Positions 10,181 to 20,154 of a stretch of 64,000 nt of DNA are shown here, piece by piece. Position 1 is the stretch's first letter. Every line of letters starts with the position of its first letter. This DNA comes from Deltaproteobacteria bacterium. Lineage in GTDB: Bacteria; Myxococcota_A; UBA796; UBA2385. Both the position numbers and the translations under genes were made by a program. The stretch spans positions 1-64,000 of the forward strand of contig JAGYJW010000004.1 in NCBI GenBank assembly GCA_018401435.1, in the 5' to 3' direction. The notes beneath the pieces are model-generated. The model was not told the origin of the DNA and searched no databases. It saw nothing but the letters and a program-made list of their open reading frames with translations.

Positions 10181-11605
10181 ATGACCCTGCCCAATATCCT
10201 CGCCAGCCGCTACGCCTCGGCGTCCATGCAGCGCATCTGGTCGCCGGTGGGCAAGATCGTGCAAGAGCGCCGGCTGTGGCTGGCGGTGCTGCGGGCCCAG
10301 GCCGAGCTGGGCCTGCCGGTCCCCCCGGGCGTGATCGCTGACTATGAAGCTGTGGTCGAGATCGTAGACCTGGACAGCATCGCCCGGCGCGAGCGGGTGA
10401 CCCGCCACGACGTCAAGGCCCGCATCGAGGAGTTCTGCGCCCTGGCCGGCGGCCACGAGCATATCCACAAGGGCATGACCAGTCGGGATCTCACCGAGAA
10501 TGTAGAGCTGGCGCAGATTCGCGCGGGCCTGCTGCTGGTTCGCGGCCGCTGCGTCGCCGCCCTGGTGCGCACGGCGCGCCTGGCCGCCACCCATGCCGAC
10601 ACGGTGATGGCGGGTCGCAGCCACAATGTCGCCGCCCAGGCCACCACCCTGGGCAAGCGCTTCGCCAATGCCGCAGAGGAGCTGCTGCACGCGACGAAGC
10701 GCCTGCTGCAGCTCATCGACAGCCTGCCGCTTCGGGGCATCCAGGGGCCGGTGGGCACCCGCCAGGACATGCGCGATCTCTTTGAAGGGGACGCCGACAA
10801 GGTGGACGCCCTGGAGGCCCGGGTGCGGGCCCACCTGGGCTTCTCGACCGGCTTGGACGCGGTGGGCCAGGTCTACCCGCGCTCCTTGGATTTCGAGGTG
10901 GTGGCCGCCCTGGTGCAGGTGGCCAGCGGCCCGGCCAACCTCGCCCGCACCTTGCGCCTGATGGCCGGCCACGAGCTGGTGACCGAGGGCTTCAAGGCCG
11001 GGCAGGTGGGCTCCTCGGCCATGCCCCACAAGATGAACGCCCGCTCTTGTGAGCGCGTGGGGGGCTTTCTGGCCATCCTCAAGGGCCACCTGACCATGGT
11101 GGAGGCCCTGGTGGGCGACCAGTGGAATGAGGGCGACGTCTCCTGTTCGGTGGTGCGCCGGGTGGCCCTGCCCGACGCCTTCTTCGCCATCGACGGCCTC
11201 TTCGAGACCTGGCTGACGGTGCTGGACGAGCTGGGGGCCTACCCTGCGGTGATCGCCCGAGAGTTGGACCGCTACCTGCCTTTTCTGGCCACCACCAAGG
11301 TGCTGATGGCCTGCGTCAAGGCGGGGGCAGGCCGGGAGCTGGCCCACGAGGCCATCAAGGAGCACGCCGTGGCCGTGGCCTTGGACATGCGCCAGGCCGG
11401 ACGGGCCGACAACGACCTGCTGGACCGCCTCGCCGCGGACCCGCGCATCCCCTTGGACCGGGCGGCCCTGTCGGCGCTGCTGGCCCGACCCCTGGACTTC
11501 GTGGGCGACGCCCCCCGGCAGGTGGCGCGCGTCGTGGCCCAGGTAGAGGCCCTGGCGGCCCGCTTCCCCGACGACGCGGCCTATCGTCCCGGCGACATCC
11601 TCTGA
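10181..11605 (+). CDS. purB: Adenylosuccinate lyase
   Basis: The protein has 474 residues from ATG 10181 (GGAG about 8 nt upstream). It belongs to the fumarase/aspartase superfamily, with the signature SSAMPHKMN at about residue 283 and the conserved elements GMTSRDLTENVE and GRSHNVAAQATTLGKR. It cleaves SAICAR to AICAR and adenylosuccinate to AMP in purine synthesis, in the cytosol as a homotetramer. Length is typical (430-480). It is divergent from the ThDP enzyme gene and convergent with the following gene, so it is probably monocistronic. Confidence 0.95.
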   Translation: MTLPNILASRYASASMQRIWSPVGKIVQERRLWLAVLRAQAELGLPVPPGVIADYEAVVEIVDLDSIARRERVTRHDVKARIEEFCALAGGHEHIHKGMTSRDLTENVELAQIRAGLLLVRGRCVAALVRTARLAATHADTVMAGRSHNVAAQATTLGKRFANAAEELLHATKRLLQLIDSLPLRGIQGPVGTRQDMRDLFEGDADKVDALEARVRAHLGFSTGLDAVGQVYPRSLDFEVVAALVQVASGPANLARTLRLMAGHELVTEGFKAGQVGSSAMPHKMNARSCERVGGFLAILKGHLTMVEALVGDQWNEGDVSCSVVRRVALPDAFFAIDGLFETWLTVLDELGAYPAVIARELDRYLPFLATTKVLMACVKAGAGRELAHEAIKEHAVAVALDMRQAGRADNDLLDRLAADPRIPLDRAALSALLARPLDFVGDAPRQVARVVAQVEALAARFPDDAAYRPGDIL

Positions 11606-11623
11606 GGTGCAGGGGCCGGCCGG

Positions 11624-12757
11624 TCAGAGGGCGGCGTTGCGCATCACCACCTGGGTGGCGCCCAGGCCCTCGGCCAGGGCCCGCTTGGCGTCGACCCCCT
11701 CGGGATCGACCTTGTTGACCACATACTCGACGTCGCCCCCCGGCATGTAGCGCACGGCCATGCCGCCCCGACCCAGGGCCAGCAGCTGGTCTTCGATCTC
11801 GCGGGGCTGCTCTTCGGTGAAGCGCACCAGCAGGTCGAAGCGCTGCTCCACCAGCAGCGTGTGGACGGCCAGGCCGGCATCCCCCAGGGCGTGCAGCACG
11901 TGCACGCCGTCTTCAATGCCGACGACGAAGCGCCCGCCGCCCGCCGCGACCGCCTGGGCCCGGCCGGTCAGCTCGCGGTGGGTGACCGGCTCGTGCAGCT
12001 GGTCCTTGGCAAAGACCACCACCATATGGGCGTCCATGCAGAAGATGTGGCGCTCGCCCACGGCCGCCGCAAAGGCGGCGTCGGCCCACTGCACCAGGGG
12101 CAGAAAGCCGCCACCTTCTACGATCAGGTGCACATGGCTGTCGCGGTCACCCAGGCGGGGCACCACCAGCAGGCCATCGGCCAGGGGCTCGGCGGTCAGG
12201 AGGGTCTGGTCGTTGGCGGGGTAGGCCCAGGCGCCGGCGAAGCTGTCCTGGCCGGGGCGCAGCAGGGCCACCACGCCCGCCTTTCCATCGGCCACGGTGA
12301 TGCCGTGGGCGTTGGCAACCAGGCGGGCGTTCTCGCCGAAAAGCTCGGGCCGGGGCTCATCTTCGCAGACGCCTTGGGGCACGCGCTGCATCTGTGGGGC
12401 GATGAGCTGGATGGCCTCGGTGGCGCCACCCGACAGCAGGGCGTCGGCCTCGCCGATCTCCAGGCGGCTGCGCAGGCCGTCGCTGATCAAGCGCGCCAGG
12501 CGCCCGTCGGGCAAGCGGGCCAGGGCGCCGGTGGACAGGGGGTGCTCGCCCACGGGGCCGAGGTCCGTCAGGCGAAGCTCTTGCAGGGGCTGCCCCGCAA
12601 AGACCCGCCCGCCGTCGGGATCGACCACCAGGGGCCCATCCGCTTCAAAGGCGGCGTGCTGCAGCTCGGTCACCAGGGCCCGGTCGCGGAAGAGGCGCAG
12701 CCGCCCGGGTTCGGTGAGCAGCTGGACGTGGGTCTTGCCATCGGTCCACAACAACAT
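11624..12757 (-). CDS. Hypothetical protein, probable beta-propeller-like repeats
   Basis: The protein has 377 residues without a signal peptide or membrane segment. It is rich in short beta-strand units ending in DG or GG turns (DPDGGRVFAGQP, LPDGRLARL, ADGLLVVPRL, GGRFVVGIEDGVHVLHAL), consistent with a cytoplasmic propeller-like fold. The last about 70 residues (QRFDLLVRFTEEQPREIEDQLLALG) look like a separate alpha/beta cap. I recognise no family. GAGGAG lies before the ATG. It is divergent from the MaoC-like gene across a 119-bp gap. Confidence 0.7.
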   Translation of the reverse strand: MLLWTDGKTHVQLLTEPGRLRLFRDRALVTELQHAAFEADGPLVVDPDGGRVFAGQPLQELRLTDLGPVGEHPLSTGALARLPDGRLARLISDGLRSRLEIGEADALLSGGATEAIQLIAPQMQRVPQGVCEDEPRPELFGENARLVANAHGITVADGKAGVVALLRPGQDSFAGAWAYPANDQTLLTAEPLADGLLVVPRLGDRDSHVHLIVEGGGFLPLVQWADAAFAAAVGERHIFCMDAHMVVVFAKDQLHEPVTHRELTGRAQAVAAGGGRFVVGIEDGVHVLHALGDAGLAVHTLLVEQRFDLLVRFTEEQPREIEDQLLALGRGGMAVRYMPGGDVEYVVNKVDPEGVDAKRALAEGLGATQVVMRNAAL

Positions 12758-12876
12758 GGGGGCTCCTCAAGCGCCTGGGGTCGGTCGCCTTAGCCTCACC
12801 CGGCGCGGCTGGGTAGCGCGGGCGAGGCCGGCGAGGAGGGGCTAAGAAGGCGACGTCACCCGCCACCGGAGCCACC

Positions 12877-13347
12877 ATGTCCGTCCGCATCGAAGGGGTC
12901 CAGGGCCTGCTCGCCCACGCCAACCAGCCCATCGGCAGCAGCGCCTGGGAGCCCATGGAATTCTCCCGCATCCAGGCCTTCGCCGACGCCACCGGCGACC
13001 ACCAGTGGATTCACGTGGATCGCGCCCGCATCGCCAAGGAGTCCCCCTTCGGCGCCCCCATCGCCCATGGCTACCTCACGCTGTCCCTTGTGGCCGGGCG
13101 CTTCTTTCAGGTCCTGGAGCTGGATGGCTTCGGCATGGTCATCAACTATGGCACCGGCAAGGTGCGCTTCCCCAACCCCCTCAAAGAGGGCGACCGCTTC
13201 CGCCTGAGCATCGCCCTGGGCGAGGTCTCCGAGAAGGGCGGCGGCTGGTACGAGGCCATCTTCAACGCCGCCATCGAGGTCGAGGGTGCGGCCAAGCCGG
13301 CCTGCGTGGCCGAGTGCATCTACCGCTTCTTGCCCGCCAAGGGCTGA
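12877..13347 (+). CDS. MaoC-family (R)-specific enoyl-CoA hydratase-like protein
   Basis: The protein has 156 residues forming a single hot-dog fold. The hydratase-2 motif is present: FADATGDHQWIHVD (about residues 46-59) with the catalytic Asp/His pair, followed by APIAHGYLTLSL. Proteins of this kind (NodN/MaoC type) hydrate trans-2-enoyl-CoA. The length and FADATGDHQWIH motif fit the group closely. The gene lies 7 bp before the DUF2071 gene on the same strand, and GGAG precedes the ATG. Confidence 0.88.
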   Translation: MSVRIEGVQGLLAHANQPIGSSAWEPMEFSRIQAFADATGDHQWIHVDRARIAKESPFGAPIAHGYLTLSLVAGRFFQVLELDGFGMVINYGTGKVRFPNPLKEGDRFRLSIALGEVSEKGGGWYEAIFNAAIEVEGAAKPACVAECIYRFLPAKG

Positions 13348-13354
13348 GTCGCCG

Positions 13355-14128
13355 GTGTCCACGCCCTTCCTCACGGCCCGCTGGCGCCACCTGCTGATGC
13401 TCAACTACGCGGTGGATCCCAGCCTGCTCGAAGACCTGTGTCCCAGGGGCACGGTGATCGACGAGAATGAAGGCCACTGCTTCATGAGCGTCGTGGGCTT
13501 CCTCTTTCTGGACGCCCGGGTCAAGGGCCTGGCCCTGCCCGGTCACCAGGACTTCGAAGAGCTGAACCTGCGCTTCTATGTGCGGCGCGAGCAGCCCGAC
13601 GAGGCCCGCGGACTGGACCACCGGCGCGGGGTGGTCTTCGTCAAGGAGCTGGTGCCCCGGGTGGCCATCGCGACGGTGGCCCGCCTGCTCTACAACGAGA
13701 ACTATGTGGCCCTGCCCATGGACCACAGCCTGCTGCGCGCGGGCCTGCCCACCCCAGAAGACGCGCCGTTGGAAGCCGGCGATCGACTGGCCTATGGATT
13801 CCGGCAGCGGGGGAGCCAGCCCGAGTGGGGCCAGGTATCGGCCCGGGTGGCGGGCAGCGCGGCCCCGCTGGTTGCGGGCAGCCACCCGCACTTCATCGCC
13901 GAGCACTACTGGGGCTACGCCGTGCAGCGCGACGGCGGCACGGTGGAATATGCCGTCGACCACCCGCCCTGGTGGGTGCATCCGGCCGACGAGGCCCGGG
14001 TGGAGGGGGATCTGGAGCGGCTCTATGGGCCCCGTCTGGCCGCGGCGCTGGCGGGTCCGCCCCACAGCGCCTTCATCGCCGAGGGCTCCGAGGTCCAGGT
14101 GATGGAGGGCCGCCGGCTGCCGGTTTGA
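13355..14128 (+). CDS. DUF2071 (YqjF-like) protein
   Basis: The protein has 257 residues from a GTG start 7 nt after the MaoC gene. It shows the YqjF/DUF2071 pattern: TARWRHLLMLNYAVDPSLLEDLCP at the start, SVVGFLFLDARVKGL, LNLRFYVRR, RRGVVFVKELVPRVAIATVARLLYNENY, and HFIAEHYWGYAVQRDGGTVEYAVDHPPWWV near residues 175-205. The function of this family is unknown; a lipocalin-like barrel has been proposed. The end overlaps a possible TTG start of the next gene. Confidence 0.8.
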   Translation: MSTPFLTARWRHLLMLNYAVDPSLLEDLCPRGTVIDENEGHCFMSVVGFLFLDARVKGLALPGHQDFEELNLRFYVRREQPDEARGLDHRRGVVFVKELVPRVAIATVARLLYNENYVALPMDHSLLRAGLPTPEDAPLEAGDRLAYGFRQRGSQPEWGQVSARVAGSAAPLVAGSHPHFIAEHYWGYAVQRDGGTVEYAVDHPPWWVHPADEARVEGDLERLYGPRLAAALAGPPHSAFIAEGSEVQVMEGRRLPV

Positions 14129-14538
14129 GGCCGCCGCCACCGCCGGGAGCCCCGCCGGCGCCGCCGGGTCGTCGGGCCAAGATTGGCCTGATATGCGGCC
14201 TTTACGCACTTCTCGCTCCAGCGGTGGCCGGGCCGCTCTTTGGCTTGGGTGGCCTGCTCCTGGTCTGGGGCAGCGAGCAGGTGGCCGGCAGCGGCGCGCG
14301 CTTCTGGGGGGATGGGGCCGGTCGCGTCGCCATGGCGGTGGCCATCGGCCTCGCCTCCCTGGCGCCGATGCTCGCGGTGGTGGGGGCCATCTCGTCGGCC
14401 CTGGCCCGGCGGGGCCCGGCCGCCCGACTCGCCCGCTGGGGCCTCGGCCTCAGCCTGCTGGCCCCCTTGACCTGGCTGCTGGCCTGGGCCCTGGTGCTGG
14501 GGGGCGGGCTCGCCTCCTTCAGGGGGACGAAGATCTGA
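14125..14538 (+). CDS. Small hypothetical membrane protein
   Basis: The protein has 137 residues if translation begins at the TTG overlapping the previous stop codon (TTGA). No ATG or GTG is better placed, so the start is uncertain. A Pro-rich N-terminus precedes three to four hydrophobic helices (IGLICGLYALLAPAVAGPLFGLGGLLLV and three more), with a basic loop LARRGPAARLARWG. No family is recognised. Coupling by overlap to the DUF2071 gene and the regular membrane topology support its being real. Confidence 0.5.
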   Translation: MRPPPPPGAPPAPPGRRAKIGLICGLYALLAPAVAGPLFGLGGLLLVWGSEQVAGSGARFWGDGAGRVAMAVAIGLASLAPMLAVVGAISSALARRGPAARLARWGLGLSLLAPLTWLLAWALVLGGGLASFRGTKI

Positions 14539-14622
14539 GCGCCCCTTCCCCTCGCCGGTCGGGACCTGGAGGCGGTAGGATGCAGGCTGCCGCGCCCTTC
14601 CGCGCTCGACCCGGCCCTGCCC

Positions 14623-15624
14623 ATGCCCGCTCCTTCGTTGTCTCTTCCTGCCCTGCTCCTCTTGCTGGTGGCCTGCCAATCCAAGGATCTGCCGGCCCCC
14701 GACGGCGCCACGGACGGCGCCACCGACGGGGACTCTGCGGCCCCCGAGGCGCGGCCCTGGGACGACGACGCGACCTTGCGGGAGAATTGCTGGCCCGACC
14801 TGGGCGACAGCAGTCAGAGCTTCCCGGACTACGACCAGTTCGGCATTGTCGCCGGCCACCACTGCTCGGGCACCAACCACCAGGACATCAGCGGAATCGA
14901 GAAGGTGGTCTTCCTGGGCGACAGCATCACGGCGGGCACCCCGCCCACGCCGGAGTCCCAGATCTACCGTGCTGTCCTGGCCGAGGCGTTGAAAGCCGAG
15001 TTTGGCGCCGATCTGGAGGTCGCGGACTGTTCGGCTTTCGGGGCCCGCACCGATGACTACCTGCCCACGCAGATCCCCGAGTGCTTCCCCGGCGTCGAGC
15101 CCAAGCGCACCCTGGTGATCTCGACCATGGGCGGCAACGACACCTTCGCCGCCGCCCAGGAGGTGCTGGAGACCGGTGACTCCTTGGCCGCCCTCGCGGT
15201 CCTCGATCGCGCCATCGACTACCAGCGCCAGACCCTGCAGTGGTTCCAGGACGAGCAGGCCACCCGCTTTCCGGCGGGGGTCTTCATCATCACGGGCAAT
15301 GTCTACGAGTTCACCGACGCCACCGGCGACATGTCCAGCTGCCCGCTGGCAGACCAGCTGGGTTTTGGGGGCACGATCCCCGAATTGCGGGCCGGCTACA
15401 TCTACATCAACGAGGCCTTTGTGCGCCTGTCGGTGGAGTTTGGTCGCGACAGCATCTTCATGCTGGAGGCCTTCTGCGGCCACGGCTTTCATGCCGGCGA
15501 GCCCGACAACGAGTGCTACCGCGGACCCGACGCCACCACCTGGTTCGACGCGACCTGCATTCACCCCAACCCCGAGGGCCACGCCGCCATCGCGCAGATG
15601 TTCCTCGACGTCGTGCGCGAGTGA
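14623..15624 (+). CDS. SGNH/GDSL-family hydrolase lipoprotein
   Basis: The protein has 333 residues with a lipoprotein signal (Cys18, LLLLVAC) and an Asp/Gly/Thr linker (DGATDGATDGDS). The catalytic blocks of SGNH esterases are all present: GDSIT (block I, Ser at about 101), GGND (block III, about 170) and DATCIHPNPEGH (block V, Asp about 309 and His about 313). Many cysteines suggest disulfides in the exported domain. It is probably an extracytoplasmic esterase or lipase acting on polysaccharide acyl groups or lipids. The end overlaps the sixA start (GTGA). Confidence 0.87.
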   Translation: MPAPSLSLPALLLLLVACQSKDLPAPDGATDGATDGDSAAPEARPWDDDATLRENCWPDLGDSSQSFPDYDQFGIVAGHHCSGTNHQDISGIEKVVFLGDSITAGTPPTPESQIYRAVLAEALKAEFGADLEVADCSAFGARTDDYLPTQIPECFPGVEPKRTLVISTMGGNDTFAAAQEVLETGDSLAALAVLDRAIDYQRQTLQWFQDEQATRFPAGVFIITGNVYEFTDATGDMSSCPLADQLGFGGTIPELRAGYIYINEAFVRLSVEFGRDSIFMLEAFCGHGFHAGEPDNECYRGPDATTWFDATCIHPNPEGHAAIAQMFLDVVRE

Positions 15625-16133
15625 GCGGGGACCGCCTGCTGCTGGTGATGCGGCATGCCAAGAGCGCCTGGGGCGCGGAGGGCCTGTCGGATCACGCGCG
15701 CCCCCTGAACCCGCGGGGCATCGCCGACGCCCCCCGCGTGGGTCGGGCCCTGGCGCTGCGGGGCTGGCTGCCGGACCGGGTGGAGTGCAGCGACGCCGTG
15801 CGGGCCCGCCAGACCTGGGAGGCCGTCGCGGCCACCTTGCCAGGCTCGCCCAAAGTCACCTTTCATCGGTCGCTCTACCTGGCTGGGCTCGCGTCGGTGG
15901 AGCGGCTGGCCCCCGCCTGGTCCGCCGCCCACGCCCGGGTCATGGTGGTGGGTCACAACCCGGGCTGGGAGGAGCTGGTGGAGGCCCTCTCGGGCCTGTC
16001 GGTCCAGGTGACCACCGGCAATGTGGTGGCGCTGCGGGGCCAGGGGCGGAGCTGGCCCGAAGCCCTGTCGGGGCGCTGGTCCCTGGTGGGGGTGATCCGC
16101 CCGCGGGAGCTGGGACCCTCGGATGGCGCCTGA
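15621..16133 (+). CDS. sixA: SixA-type phosphohistidine phosphatase
   Basis: The protein has 170 residues from a GTG start overlapping the previous stop by 4 nt. It is a histidine phosphatase (phosphoglycerate mutase-like fold) with the RHA version of the RHG motif (LLVMRHAKSAW, about residues 7-17) and the second catalytic His in VVGHNPGW (about 113). SixA enzymes dephosphorylate phosphohistidine on HPt domains or the phosphotransferase protein NPr. Length matches the family (150-170). The gene end overlaps the following membrane protein gene by 11 nt. Confidence 0.88.
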   Translation: MSGDRLLLVMRHAKSAWGAEGLSDHARPLNPRGIADAPRVGRALALRGWLPDRVECSDAVRARQTWEAVAATLPGSPKVTFHRSLYLAGLASVERLAPAWSAAHARVMVVGHNPGWEELVEALSGLSVQVTTGNVVALRGQGRSWPEALSGRWSLVGVIRPRELGPSDGA

Positions 16134-17934
16134 GCCCCCGGCCGACCCGGTCGCACGCCCCTGGCTGCCCGCCGTCGTCCTGCTGCTGATCCTCGCGATC
16201 GTGCTGGCAGCGCCCATTCTCGGGCAGCCCACCGCGCGGGTGCTGGGGTCGGCCTCCTCCCCCACGCTGGACCACCTCTGGGGTCTTTGGGTGACGGCCG
16301 AGGGCCTGCTGCAGCACGGCCCCTTTCTGCGGGACAGCGCGGGCCTGGCCTTTCCCGACGGCTTTCGCGCCCTGCAATACGAGGCCCCCAACCTGCTGCT
16401 CTTCTTGCCGGGCTTCTGGCTGGGCGGAGGCGGACCCTCGGGTGCGGCCTTGGGTTGGAACCTGCTGAGCCTGGGGGCGCCGCTGCTCGCGGGGGTGGGC
16501 GCCTGGCTGCTGCTGCGCGACGAGCTGGGCGATCGGCCCGAGAATGCGGTTGGAGTGGCTGCTTTCGCGGGTGGAGCCTGGATGCTGGCCAGCCCCTTCA
16601 TGGGACATAGCGAGTACCTCGCCGCCGCCTTGTGGCCCTGGCATCTGTGGGCCCTGGGGCGCCTGCTGGCCGGAGGGCGCTGGCCCTGGCTGTTGGCCGC
16701 CGGGCTCAGCCTGGGGGCCATGGCGGCCACGGCCTCCTACCTCGGGGTCTTCCTGCTCCTGCTGGAGCCCCCCCTGGCCTTGACCTTGCAGCGCCAGGCT
16801 CCTCTTCGCCGCCGGGCCCTGTGCTTGCTGGGGGTGGCCCTGGTGGCGCTGCTGGTGGCCGGGGCCTTCGCCGTCGCTTTGGTGCAGCCATGGCCCCGCG
16901 GCCATGGGGCCTTCGCCGGGCAGCTGAGCCTGGCCCGGCGCCCGATCCCCGGCTGGCGCATGGTCTTGCACGGGCTGCTGCGGCTGGTGCCCGGACCGCT
17001 GGGCCTGGATACCAACGAGCAGGCCGCCTACCCCGGCCTGGTGGTGCTGGCGCTGGGGACCCTGGGCGCGGTGGTGGAGCGCCGGGCCCGCCCCTGGCTG
17101 GCGGTGGGGCTGTTGGCGACCCTGCTGGGGGCCGGCGTGGCCCTGCGGGTGGGCCCCCAGGCCCTGATGCTGCCGGCGGGCGGGCTGGTGCAGAGCCACA
17201 GCCTCTTTGCGATGGTGCACTGGTGGCAGCGTATCGGCGTGTTGTCGCCCTTGCCCCTGGGTGTGGCCGCGGCCTTTGGCGCCCGACACCTGGGGCTGCG
17301 GCTGGGCTGGCCCAGCGCCCTCGCGCTGGGTCTTGGCCTGTTGATCCTGCTCGATCAAAGCAGCTTTCCGCGGGGCTGGGTGCTGCCTCCCCCCAGCCAG
17401 CCCCTGCCTCGGGCTCCAGCGCTCGGGCCGCTATTGGAAGCGCTTCCGCCGGGCGGGCTGGTAGTCTACCCCTTGCCCCTGGTTCACCTGCCGGGGGAGG
17501 ACCCCGTCTCTCCCGGACCCTATCTGGTGGAGCAGATGTCGCATGGCCGGCCCATCTCCACGGTGCAGAGTCTCTCTGCCGACAGCACCCTGCGCTGGAG
17601 CCTGCTCAGCCGGCTGGTGGCCAACCGCCAGGCAGGCCACAGCGGCCGGGCCTCGGGAGAGACCCCGGGGGTGGGCAGCCTGAGCCCGTCGCAGCGCGCC
17701 TGTGTGGCTGCCGACATGGCCGCCCTGGCCGACCATGGCTTCGCGGGCATCCTCCTTTACCGGGATCGCCCCTCGGGGCCGACCGTGGAGGCCCTGCTGC
17801 GCGAGGCCCTGGGTCCGCCCGCTGCAGAATCGGCCGACCACGCCCTTTGGCCGATCAAGGGGCCGACCAACGGGGCCCGCCCCTGCTCGCTTCCCGAGCC
17901 CGCTGCCGCCATTGTGCCAGTGCTGGGCTTCTGA
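16123..17934 (+). CDS. Large polytopic membrane protein, GT-C/YfhO-like
   Basis: The protein has 603 residues with about ten to twelve hydrophobic helices in the first 420 residues and a soluble C-terminal domain of about 180 residues (GGLVVYPLPLVHLPGED..., SLSPSQRACVAADMAAL). The N-terminal loop SSPTLDHLWGLWVTAEGLLQHGPFL after helix 1 resembles the first periplasmic loop of GT-C glycosyltransferases and YfhO-type proteins, which use lipid-linked sugars. No firm family assignment is possible by eye. It overlaps sixA by 11 nt and is convergent with the Rieske gene 6 bp further on. Confidence 0.72.
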   Translation: MAPEPPADPVARPWLPAVVLLLILAIVLAAPILGQPTARVLGSASSPTLDHLWGLWVTAEGLLQHGPFLRDSAGLAFPDGFRALQYEAPNLLLFLPGFWLGGGGPSGAALGWNLLSLGAPLLAGVGAWLLLRDELGDRPENAVGVAAFAGGAWMLASPFMGHSEYLAAALWPWHLWALGRLLAGGRWPWLLAAGLSLGAMAATASYLGVFLLLLEPPLALTLQRQAPLRRRALCLLGVALVALLVAGAFAVALVQPWPRGHGAFAGQLSLARRPIPGWRMVLHGLLRLVPGPLGLDTNEQAAYPGLVVLALGTLGAVVERRARPWLAVGLLATLLGAGVALRVGPQALMLPAGGLVQSHSLFAMVHWWQRIGVLSPLPLGVAAAFGARHLGLRLGWPSALALGLGLLILLDQSSFPRGWVLPPPSQPLPRAPALGPLLEALPPGGLVVYPLPLVHLPGEDPVSPGPYLVEQMSHGRPISTVQSLSADSTLRWSLLSRLVANRQAGHSGRASGETPGVGSLSPSQRACVAADMAALADHGFAGILLYRDRPSGPTVEALLREALGPPAAESADHALWPIKGPTNGARPCSLPEPAAAIVPVLGF

Positions 17935-17940
17935 GCAGCA

Positions 17941-18434
17941 TCAGCGCCGCGGACCGATGAAGAGGCTGTCGCCGCGCCGGCTCACGGGGAAGCTGGCCAC
18001 GCCCCGGGTGGCCGGGCCCAGGTCCACCTCGCCGTCCGGGCCAAAGCGCGACCCATGGCAGGGGCAGACCGCCTGGGTGCTGGCAGCCTCCCAGCTCAGC
18101 TCGCAGGCGCCATGGGTACAGACCCGCCAGACCGCGGTGTAGCAGCCGGGCGAGATGTGGGCGACCAGGACGTGAATGAGCGCGTCGTCGTCATCGTAGC
18201 GGATCCATCCCCCCACCTCGGACAGGCCGGGGTAGGCCGCCAGGGGCAGCTCCACCCAGTCCGCCCCCGGTGGCTCGCCACAGCTTGGATCTTCGACGGC
18301 GGCCGAGTCGGCATCCCCCGACTCTGCAGAATCGCGCTTCGTTGGGGCAGGGGCCCGCAACCCACAGGCCGCGGCGGCCAGGGCCGCGCCCATCTGCAGG
18401 GCGCGGACCAGCACGATGCGTCGGCTGAAGACCG

Positions 18435-18438
<4 letters not shown>
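17941..18438 (-). CDS. Tat-exported Rieske [2Fe-2S] lipoprotein
   Basis: The protein has 165 residues from a GTG start that overlaps the upstream stop codon (GTGA). The N-terminus has a twin-arginine motif (FSRRIVLV, residues 4-11) and a lipobox ending at Cys25. The Rieske boxes are CTHGAC (ligands Cys107, His109; disulfide Cys112) and CPCHGS (ligands Cys125, His128; disulfide Cys127). It is therefore a folded Fe-S protein exported by Tat and anchored in the membrane, working in extracytoplasmic electron transfer. No cytochrome b or oxygenase partner is adjacent. It is the third gene behind the cobalamin riboswitch. Confidence 0.9.
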
Positions 18439-19349
<911 letters not shown>

Positions 19350-19380
19350 CGGAGGCTCCTGGGAGCGGGGTGGGTTGAAA

Positions 19381-20133
19381 TCATCGGGTGAGGGGGGCGC
19401 CGTTGACCACGGCCACGGCGTCCAGGTCGAAGCCGCCGGCCACGCCGTCGTAGCTGTTGGTGCCGGTGTCGCGGATGCGCACGAAGCGGGCGCTGCTGAG
19501 CCCCAGGTCGGCGAGGTCGAAGGCGTCGCCGCCGGCTTCGTCGGCATCGGTCGGGTCGATGTCGTTGTCGGGGTGGGTCCAGACCAGGCCCACCCCCGCG
19601 CAGCCGGGGTTGCCGCCCGCGCTGTCCGCGGTGTCGCAGGGCCAGGTCAGCCAGGTCTCGCCGTCTTCGCTGACCGAGACCTCACCCAGCTCGGTCCAGC
19701 CGGGGAAGGGGTTCTCGAAGACCAGCAGGTCGGGGCCTTCGCCATCCACCAGGCCGATATCGGTGAACTCCAGGATGATCGTGCCTTCTCGGCCAAGGCT
19801 GAGCACGTCGAGCGACCCCGTCTCTCCACCGCCCAGGGGTGCCCCGAGGACGATATCGGGGAGCTGGTCCTGGCCAAAGCCGGCACCCTCGCCCGGCCTG
19901 TAGTCCACGATGGCGTCGGCGAAGGGATCGGCGCTGCCGCCGTCGCTGCCATCGGCGCCGTCGCTGCCGTCGCCGCCGTCGTCGCCGTCGGCGCCGTCGC
20001 TGCCATCGGCCGGGCTGCCGCTGTCGGCGCCCGGGTCGGCGCTGTCGGCGGCCGGGCCCCCCGCATCCGGGGAGGGGCTGCAGGCGCACAGGCACCCGGA
20101 CAGGATCAAGGAGAGGATTCGGTCGGTCTGCAT
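19381..20133 (-). CDS. Secreted lipoprotein of the LVFENPF family under cobalamin riboswitch control
   Basis: The protein has 250 residues. LSGC at residues 11-14 is a near-perfect lipobox, followed by an Asp/Gly/Ser linker (about 20-68). The exported domain (75-250) carries the pattern DIVLGAPLGGGETGSLDVLSLG, ILEFTDIGLVDGEGPDLLVFENPF, SVSEDGETW and GGDAFDLADLGLSSARFVRIRD, known from cell-surface proteins in Bacteroidetes and deltaproteobacteria. Its position right behind an adenosylcobalamin riboswitch with an intrinsic terminator means it should be made when B12 is scarce. A role in corrinoid capture is inference. A small inverted repeat (GGCGGA/TCCGCC) sits directly at the start codon. Confidence 0.85.
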   Translation of the reverse strand: MQTDRILSLILSGCLCACSPSPDAGGPAADSADPGADSGSPADGSDGADGDDGGDGSDGADGSDGGSADPFADAIVDYRPGEGAGFGQDQLPDIVLGAPLGGGETGSLDVLSLGREGTIILEFTDIGLVDGEGPDLLVFENPFPGWTELGEVSVSEDGETWLTWPCDTADSAGGNPGCAGVGLVWTHPDNDIDPTDADEAGGDAFDLADLGLSSARFVRIRDTGTNSYDGVAGGFDLDAVAVVNGAPLTR

Positions 20134-20154
20134 CGGCGGATCTCCGCCGGGTCG

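Noticed and set aside
8627-11365. Very long minus-strand reading frame opposite purB, continuing through the ThDP enzyme gene
   Set aside because: It is a by-product of GC-rich codon bias in the real genes. The amino-acid composition (Gly/His/Arg/Gln runs) is unnatural and no family motif is present.
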